A stretch of 13,284 bases of DNA from Sphingopyxis sp. (GTDB lineage Bacteria > Pseudomonadota > Alphaproteobacteria > Sphingomonadales > Sphingomonadaceae): contig JAAUPH010000036.1 of assembly GCA_012035435.1 (NCBI GenBank), positions 1 to 13,284 of the forward strand, given 5' to 3'. The first letter of the stretch is position 1. The number at the start of each line of letters is the position of its first letter. The translations under genes and the position numbers were made by a program. The notes under the pieces are model-generated. The model did not search any database. It had not been told where the DNA came from and saw only the letters and a program-made list of their open reading frames with translations. This document shows, piece by piece, positions 6,544-13,284 of the stretch.

Positions 6544-8723
6544 ATGGCCGGTGCCCTTATAAGAATTTTGCTATTGGCGGTCGGGTCGGCGGGAGCGCTG
6601 CAAGCGCATGCTGCGCCTGTGCCGACCGCTGCAGCTGATCCGTCGCCTGACACGCCTGCGGTTCCGCCAGGAAGCAATAATCCGCCTCAACCCATTATTG
6701 CTGATGAAGAATTTGAACGTGAAGTTCCCCGTCTCGACGCTCCCGCGCTCGAAACCATCGATGAATGGCAACAGGCCGAAGACGCCAAGGAGCAAGCACA
6801 GCAGAGCGCTGCCGAGGGCGGGACGCCTGCGTTTCGGGACGGTGATGCGGCGGAGGTCTTGCCCGATCCCCCGGTAACCGATCCGCTGCTCGACGATCCG
6901 CTCCCAGCGATTGAAAGTTTTGATGCCGAACCGCCGCCAGCGCCCACTGCACCCGCCGACGAAGCGGGCGATGCGGTGCTTTACACTTTCCGCATCGAAG
7001 GTCTCACTGCGACCAGTGACTTTGCTCCGGTGCTGCGCACTGTTGAAAACCGGTTTGCGGATTTGTCTGCGCTAGACGACGGCGACGGGCGTGCGCGCGA
7101 CCGGGCCAAGGTCGGCGCTATGGCGCGCGCCGACCGCCAATTGCTGCTGGATATTCTGATCAGCGAGGGATTTTTCGACGCAGTTGTGGAGGTCGATGCC
7201 GAAACCCCGTCCCAGGCAGGTGAGCCTCTGGCGATCGTCCTGACCGCGACGACGGGTCGGCGATATTATTTGGGCATCATCGCGTTCGATGCGCCGCCGC
7301 TGGAACCGTCTGACCTCATCACCCGCAACTTCGCGCTCAAATCCGGCGATCCTATTGTGGCCGATATGATCGTGGGCGCAGAGGCGAATATCTCGATCAA
7401 ACTGCCCGAAAATGGCTATCCCTTTGCCAAGGTTGGCCAGCGTGACATCCTGCTCGACGGCGAGTTGGTACCGGCGATTACACCCTGCCTGTCGCGGCGG
7501 GTCCGCGCAGCTATTTTGGGACCGTCACGACAGAGGGCAATCTCGCCTTCGATGCCGATCATATTGCGATATTGCGCCGCTTCGAAACCGGCGATCTTTA
7601 TGACTCCCGCAAGGTCGATGATTTGCGCGCCGCCTTGGTCGCCACCGGCTTGCTCTCGACCGTCTCGGTCGAACCGGTTGCGAGCACCGCCACAGCGCCC
7701 GACGGCACCGCCTATGCCGATTTGCTCGTGCGGCAAGAGGCCGGCCCAGCCCGGACGCTGGCGGCGAGCGCAGGCTTTGGGACAGGGCAGGGGTTTCGGG
7801 CAGAAGCAAGCTGGACGCACCGCAACCTTTTTCCGCCCGAAGGCGCGCTGACCGCCAGCGCAGTATTGGGAACGCTAGAGCAGGCGGTGGGCGTAACGTT
7901 CAACCGGTCCAACGCCGGCAAGCGTGATCGCAACGTCGAGCTGTCGCTGTCGGGACTGCACAGCAATTTCGACGCCTTCGACGGTTATACTGGCCGACTG
8001 GCGGGGACCGTCGCGTACGTCTCGACGCCGATCTGGCAGAAACGCTTCACCTATTCCTTGGGCTTTGAATTGCTGGCGACGTATGAAAGCCGCTTTGATC
8101 CCGTCGCAGCGGTTCGTGACCGGGAACTTTATTATGTTGGCGCGCTGCCGGGCCAAGTCGGATTCGATACGTCCGACGATTTGCTCAATCCGACCAAAGG
8201 CTTTCGACTCAACCTGCGCCTCTCGCCGGAAGCTTCGTTGGGCGAGGGATCACGCTTTTATGCGCGCTCGATGATCGAGGGCAGCTATTACCAGTCGTTG
8301 GGCAAAGGCCTGGTGCTCGCCGCGCGGGCGCGGGTCGGATCGATTGCCGGTACGACGCGTGACGCGCTGCCGCCCTCCCGGCGCTATTATGGCGGCGGTG
8401 GCGGTTCGGTGCGTGGTTTCGGCTATCAACAACTTGGCCCGCGCGACCCGAACAATGATCCCATCGGCGGACGCAGTCTGAACGAAGCGGCGGTCGAGGC
8501 GCGCTACCGCTTTGGCAATTTCGGCGTCGTCGGCTTTGTCGATGCGGGTCAGGTGTACGAAAGCAGTCTGCCCAAATTTGACGACTGGCGCTTTGGCGTT
8601 GGCATCGGCGGACGCTTTTATACCAATTTCGGTCCCCTCCGCCTCGACGTGGCGACACCAATTGGGCGGCGGCAGGGGGAATCACGCGTCACGGTCTATG
8701 TGTCGCTGGGTCAGGCATTCTGA
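6544..8723 (+). CDS. tamA: TamA, Omp85-family outer-membrane assembly factor (one frameshift near 7469)
   Basis: TamA is the outer-membrane half of the translocation and assembly module, related to BamA, and helps insert certain barrel proteins and autotransporters. ATG 6544 begins a signal peptide (RILLLAVGSAGAL, cleavage near AHA/AP). An unusually long linker rich in Pro, Asp and Glu follows (about residues 25-144). Then come three POTRA-like repeats: from VLYTFRIEGL, from RYYLGIIAFDAPPL, and from YFGTVTTEGNLAFDADH. The 16-strand barrel carries the family's VRGFGYQQLGP motif (about 8409-8441) and a terminal Phe. At 7468-7470 one base is missing; the protein before it (DILLDGEL) continues as GDYTLPVAAGPRSYFG in the third frame. 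With one base restored it has about 726 residues. TGA 8721-8723 shares its A with the tamB ATG. The start has only a weak ribosome binding site. The frame stays open far upstream, but that text is the shadow of the kinase remnant. Confidence 0.92.
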
Positions 8724-11700
8724 TGGCCGCTCGGCGGATCGCGCTGTGGGGCGGCGGCATATTGGCGGCATTGCTGGTGCTGGTGCTCGGCCTGTATCTT
8801 TGGCTCGAAAGCAGTTCGGGCCGCGCTTTCCTCGCCCGCCAAATCGCCGACTATGAATTTGAAAACGGTCTGAGCATACAGATTGGCGAAATTGACGGGT
8901 CGATTTTTAGCGATTCGACTCTCAAAAATGTCCGTTTCCGCGATCCTAACGGGGACTTCGCGGTGTTGCCAGAGGCGCGGCTCGATTGGCATCCATTCGG
9001 CTATCTGCACGGCCGCGTCGCGATCGACGCGCTGACTGCACGGGAACTGCGCATCGCGCGTCTTCCCGCTTTTCGCGTGGTGCCCGATCGCGGTGAGCCG
9101 CTGCTGCCCGATCTCGACATCCGCATCGACCAGTTCAAGATTGATCGCATCATTTTTGCCCCCGCTGTTACGGGCACGCAGCAAGTGGCGAGCCTTGAGG
9201 CCAAAGCACGCATCGCCGATCGGCGCGCGGTCGTCGCGGCCAACAGCAGGTCGCTGAAAGGCGATCGGCTAACGCTAAAGCTGGATGCGGTTCCCGACGA
9301 CAATCGGTTCGACATTGACCTCGCGCTTCGGGCACCTGCCAATGGCGTGGTCGCGGGTCTGATCGGCAGGCCCATTCCGCTCGATCTGCAGCTTGGCGGC
9401 AAGGGTAGCTGGGCCAAATGGGATGGCGTTCTGCAGGGCGAATTTGGCGAAGCCCCGCTCGCCAACCTCGCGCTCGCCGCGCGTGACGGCCGGTTCACGG
9501 CAAAGGGCAGCGCCCAGCCTGCGCTGCTGTTGGGTGACGGCGTATTGGGCGCGGCGCTGTCGCCGACGACGGCTATCGATGTCGGGGCAACGTTCAAGGA
9601 TCGCATCGCCGATATCGACGGCAGCATCGCCTCTGCTGCAGTCACATTATCCGCCAAGGGCATCGTCGATATGGCGCAGGGCGCATATCGCGACCTTGCG
9701 CTCGATCTGCGCGTGCTGCGCCCTGCTGCGTTCGCGCGCAATGTCAGCGGCAACGGCGTGACAGCGCGGGCGCTTTTGAACGGATCCTTCGCGCAACCAA
9801 CCCTTGCCTATAGTCTGGCCGCAGCCCGGCTGAAGTTTGACGAAACAACGCTCGAAGGTTTGACCGCGAGCGGAGAGGCGGTGGGCCAATCCGACCGTAT
9901 CCTCATTCCCGTCACAGCGCGCGTCCGCCGGGTCACCGGGATCAACGCAGCGGCGGGTGGGTTGCTCACCAATGTACGGCTTGATGGGGACCTCGCCTAT
10001 GCGAACAATCGGATATTGTCCGACAATCTGAAAATTCAGTCTGACCGGATTCAAGCCACCGCCATCTTGGTCGGTGATATAGAGAATGGCGTGTACACCG
10101 GCGGGCTGAAGGGCCGCGTCAATGGGTACCGCTTGGAATCAGTTGGCATGTTCAACATCGACGCAGATGTCGACCTGGAAACGCGCCGTTCGGGCTATCA
10201 ACTCGCCGGGACGGTCCGGGCGCGGTCCACGCGGTTGTTCAGTCCGGGCGTCCAAAATTTCCTGGGCGGGCAAATGTTCGTCAACGCTGGTATAGCCTAT
10301 GGCACCGATGGCGTGCTGCGCATCACCCGCGCCAATGTTGTTGCACCCCAGTTCCGCCTCAACCGCGGCAGGGGGACTTTCGCCGCCGATAGCGGTCGGG
10401 TGGTATTTGACGGCAGCGGGTTTTCCAACCGCTATGGTCCGGTGTCGGTGGCGCTGACGGGGACCTTTGACCTGCCAGTGGCCCGCGTGCGCGCTGCCCG
10501 GCCCGGTTTCGGCGTCGGTCTGTCCAATGTTGACGCGCTGGTGACGCGCAGCCGCCGGGGTTACTCCATTCGCATGACCGGCGCGACCAACTATGGTCCG
10601 GTCAGCGGCGATCTGGAAATTTTAGCGGGCTCCGGGCCGCTGACGATCGATATCAGCCGCGGCAATTTTGCTGGCATTGCGCTGGCCGGACGGCTGCAAC
10701 AGCTGCGCGCCGGGCCATTCGCCGGGACCTTGGCCGGCATTGGATCGGGCTTTGACGGCACCGTCGCCCTGTCGGCGGAGGGGACATACCAGCGCGACCC
10801 GGGTCAACGGCACGGCGACCAACGCCGCGCTTGAGGGACCCCAGCGGCTCGCCATCGGACGCGGCCTCATCGCCGCCGACATCATATTATATGATCAACC
10901 GCAAATCGTGGCCGATCTGCAGGTCGAAAATGCAATTGTCGGCACGACCATTCTTGCCGTCGCGCGCGCAAAGGTGAATTATCAGGGCGGCAGCGGCAGC
11001 GCGCACATCCTGGCCGAAGGGCGCAATCAGGTGCCGTTCCGTATCGCTGCCACCGCCGATCTTACGCCGCAGCTATGGCGGATTGCGGCAAAGGGCCGTG
11101 CGAATAGCCTCGATTTCGCCACCGCCGCCCCGCTGCGCATCGTGCCGGGCAAGACAGATTATGAAATTCTCCCCGGCACCCTCAACATCGGCAGCGGCAA
11201 CATCAAGTTGGCGGGGCGCTACGGCAGCGGCATCGAACTGCAATCGCGGCTGCAGGGGGTCAATCTCGCTATCCTCAACCCATGCTCCCGGGGCTGGGGC
11301 TGGGTGGCAGCGCATCGGGTAGCCTCGACTGGTCACAGGCGTCGATGGCGGCCTTTCCGCGCGCGGATGCGCGGCTTGAGATAGCGCGCTTCACCCGCGC
11401 CAACCTGGGCGCGATTTCGCAGCCGGTGGAAATCAGCCTCGTTGGTCGCTTGCTTCCCGACGGTGGCAACGCCCGCGCGGTGATCCGTCGGCGCGGAGCA
11501 GCGGTAGGCCGGATGCAGGTCGATCTCAAACCACTGCCCCCAGGCACGGGCAGCTGGATCACCCGGCTGTTGGCCGCGCCTTTGTCAGGCGGCATTCGCT
11601 ATAATGGTCCCGCCGATACGCTCTTCTCGCTCGCGGCGCTGCCCGACCAGAGTCTGGCGGGCAATATCGGCGTCGCTGCCGATTTTTCAGGCCGCGTCCA

Positions 11701-12880
11701 ACGGCCGGAGCTTAGCGGCGTCGTGCGCGCCAATGATCTGATCTATGAAAATGACATCTACGGTACTCGGCTGACCCAGATGCGCGTGCGCGGCATCTTT
11801 ACCAACGACCAGCTTGAGGTCAGCGAACTGAGCGCGCGCGCGGGCGAGGGCACGATCAGCGGACGGGGCTTCGTCAACTTAAGCTCGGCCAAGGGCTTTC
11901 CAGTCCAGCTCGATCTCGATCTTGACCGCGCCCGGGTGGCGCGCAGCGAACTGATCACGACGGCAGCAACCGGCCGGGTTAGTGTTACCAACACGCCCGG
12001 CGGCGATGCCGTCATCAGTGGCACGCTGCGCCTGCCCGAAACCCGGTTCCGGATCATTCGTCAGGGGGCGGCCGAAGTCACGACACTCACCGGCGTGCGG
12101 CGCAAGGCGCCGTCGGGCCCCGCGCGAATCTCAGGCGATGCTGATCCTGTCAGCGCGCTGCCCAGCAACTGGAAGCTCGATATCCGTCTGGTCGCCGAAG
12201 ACGAACTTTATGTTAGCGGCATGGGGCTGGAATCGGAATGGGGTGCAAAGCTTCACATCACCGGTACATCCGATCGTCCGCTGATAGCCGGCGAGATGGA
12301 ACTGGTACGCGGTACCCTTGGCTTCGCGGGCCGCTCGTTCGAACTCGAGCGGGGTCGGCTGTCCTTCACCGGTGGTGCAGCCGCCAATCCGACGGTGCGC
12401 GTGTCCGCCGCCAGCGAAATTGAAGGCACGACGGTGCGCGTCAACATCGCCGGGACCGGGATGAACCCGCAGATCAGCTTTGCGTCCACCCCGGCGTTGC
12501 CGCAGGACGAAATCATGGCCCGTATCCTCTTTGGCAATTCGGTGGCGGAGCTGTCGGCGGTACAGGCGGTGCAACTCGCGGCGTCGCTCAATGGACTGCG
12601 CGGCGGCAGCGGCGGGGTCAATCCGCTTGGCGTGCTCCAGTCTGCAACCGGCCTCGACCGGCTGCGCATCCTGGGTGCCGATGAAAAGACCGGGCGCGGT
12701 ATGGCGGTTGCGCTTGGGCAATATATCACCAATGATGTCTATGTAGAGATCGTCACCGACGCCCGCGGCTATACCGCCAGCCAGATCGAGATCAGCCTGA
12801 CACCGGCCTTGTCGGTGCTCAGCCAGATCAGCTCGTTCGGGACGTCCAACGTCAATGTTCGCTACCGAAAGGATTATTGA
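8723..12880 (+). CDS. tamB: TamB, translocation and assembly module protein (two compensating frameshifts)
   Basis: TamB is a very long, beta-rich, periplasm-spanning AsmA-like protein anchored in the inner membrane; it partners TamA and is implicated in lipid transport and outer-membrane integrity. ATG 8723 overlaps the tamA stop (TGATG), indicating coupled translation. Residues 1-28 form the membrane anchor (ALWGGGILAALLVLVLGLYL). Long stretches of repetitive beta strands follow, and the C-terminal TamB/DUF490 domain is clear: ARILFGNSVAELSAVQAVQL, LDRLRILGADEKTGRG, VALGQYITNDVYVEI, TASQIEISLTPALSVLSQI, ending VRYRKDY. Near 10797 an extra base moves the text from frame two to three (RVNGTATNAALEGPQ). 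Near 11279-11281 a base is missing from a CCC run, restoring frame two (MLPGLGLGGSASGSLDW). The two cancel, so the span is a whole 1386 codons (1385 residues), a normal length. The stop TGA 12878-12880 overlaps the next ATG. Confidence 0.93.
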
Positions 12881-13044
12881 TGCGCGCGGCAATCATCCTG
12901 GTAACCATGATCATTCTCGCTGGCTGCCAGCAAAACTTCGACGACCAATATGATGAAGTTGAAGCACAGTTGAAGGCTGACGCCGAACGCCTTGATCAGG
13001 ACATGGCAAAGGAGACTGCAAGGGAGCCTGAGGCGACGCCCTGA
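12880..13044 (+). CDS. Small predicted lipoprotein coupled to tamB (54 residues)
   Basis: ATG 12880 shares its A with the tamB stop (TGATG), the same arrangement as tamA/tamB, so it is probably translated by re-initiation. The product starts with MRAAIILVTMIILAGC: a short basic start, a hydrophobic core and the lipobox LAGC with Cys16 as the lipidated residue. The mature part (residues 16-54) is small and highly charged, QNFDDQYDEVEAQLKADA then ERLDQDMAKETAREPE, with a heptad-like helix (residues about 24-48). No family is recognised. Residue 17 is Gln, not Asp, so the usual rule predicts outer-membrane sorting. A helper for TamA/TamB is a guess from position only. Start, length and coupling are seen directly; the lipoprotein call is firm. 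Confidence 0.85.
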   Translation: MRAAIILVTMIILAGCQQNFDDQYDEVEAQLKADAERLDQDMAKETAREPEATP

Positions 13045-13117
13045 TCGCGTTCGTCGTACGCGGCGCACCGACTACCGTATCTCGACTTCAACCCATTCTG
13101 CCCGATCATATTACAGG

Positions 13118-13140
13118 AACATTAGCGACCAGCGAATGTT
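13118..13140. repeat. Inverted repeat in the leader after the lipoprotein gene
   Basis: AACATTAGC (13118-13126) and GCGAATGTT (13132-13140) pair with one mismatch around a five-base loop. TATTAC at 13109-13114, with TTCAAC 16 bases before it, could be a promoter; the repeat would then sit just downstream of the -10 box, where an operator could act. It may instead be a hairpin ending the tam transcript, but no T-run follows. Both readings are tentative. Confidence 0.35.
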
Positions 13141-13169
13141 GTCCCGTCTCTGATGGAAGGAGACTTATT

Positions 13170-13284
13170 GTGGAAAATTTTCGCAACAATCATCAGGTCG
13201 CGGCCGCTCAGATCATATTGCGCCTTCATCGCGTCACTACGGCCAAAGGGCCGATCAGGGACCCCCATGTTCGATTACGCAAAT
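13170..13284 (+). CDS. Possible start of a further gene, cut by the window edge
   Basis: AAGGAG (13157-13162) stands seven bases before GTG at 13170, and the frame stays open to the window end (38 codons). The product would begin MENFRNNHQVAAAQII and is rich in His, Arg and Asn; no family is recognised. A competing frame from TTG 13168 is also open and contains ATG 13267 (MFDYAN), which could be the true start of the next gene with weak GGGA spacing. Too little is visible to choose. Confidence 0.25.
   Translation, partial: MENFRNNHQVAAAQIILRLHRVTTAKGPIRDPHVRLRK

Noticed and set aside
7462..7475. Programmed ribosomal frameshifting in tamA
   Set aside because: No slippery heptamer, pseudoknot or internal Shine-Dalgarno is apparent, and similar breaks occur in unrelated genes.
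11282..12880. A separate 532-residue TamB-like protein starting at ATG 11282
   Set aside because: That ATG is an internal methionine; TamB text continues upstream in the third frame, so this is one gene with frame breaks.

Overview
The window looks like chromosomal DNA of a GC-rich alphaproteobacterium, most probably a sphingomonad (Sphingopyxis or Sphingomonas type). This rests on the style of the proteins: a large sphingomonad-like TonB receptor, a TamA with a long Pro/acidic leader, a MASE1 sensor remnant, and GC-biased third codon positions. No rRNA or taxonomic marker gene is present, so the placement is inference.

Layout. Bases 1-791 (+) hold the C-terminal part of peptide chain release factor 3 (prfC), cut by the window edge and carrying a frameshift near 632. 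It converges on a minus-strand group read from 5013 down to 864: a TonB-dependent outer-membrane receptor, a cytochrome b561 and DNA polymerase IV (dinB). Spacings of 19 and 31 bases suggest one transcript. A perfect 12-base palindrome, TTGTCCGGACAA, lies inside the likely promoter of the receptor. A tRNA-Gly(TCC) follows at 5151-5224 (+). Beyond a gene-poor stretch, bases 5587-6482 hold the decayed remnant of a membrane sensor kinase: a MASE1 domain joined by an internal deletion to a scrap of HWE/HisKA_2 kinase.

From 6544 to 13044 (+) is the tamA-tamB pair plus a 54-residue lipoprotein. The genes overlap at TGATG junctions, so they are probably translationally coupled. TamA (Omp85 family, outer membrane) and TamB (inner-membrane anchored, periplasm spanning) form the translocation and assembly module. 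The lipoprotein may be an accessory. The last 240 bases hold a hairpin and perhaps the start of another gene.

Oddity. Besides the remnant, four large genes carry five single-base reading-frame breaks (prfC 632, TonB receptor about 3594, tamA about 7469, tamB about 10797 and 11280). Family-conserved protein continues in another frame on both sides of each break. So many breaks in unrelated genes point to sequence error in a draft assembly rather than five independent mutations, although this cannot be proved from one sequence. I see no CRISPR array, insertion sequence, prophage or defence system, and no clearly new biological system. The best leads are the palindromic operator, the receptor/b561/dinB transcript, the kinase remnant and the coupled lipoprotein.
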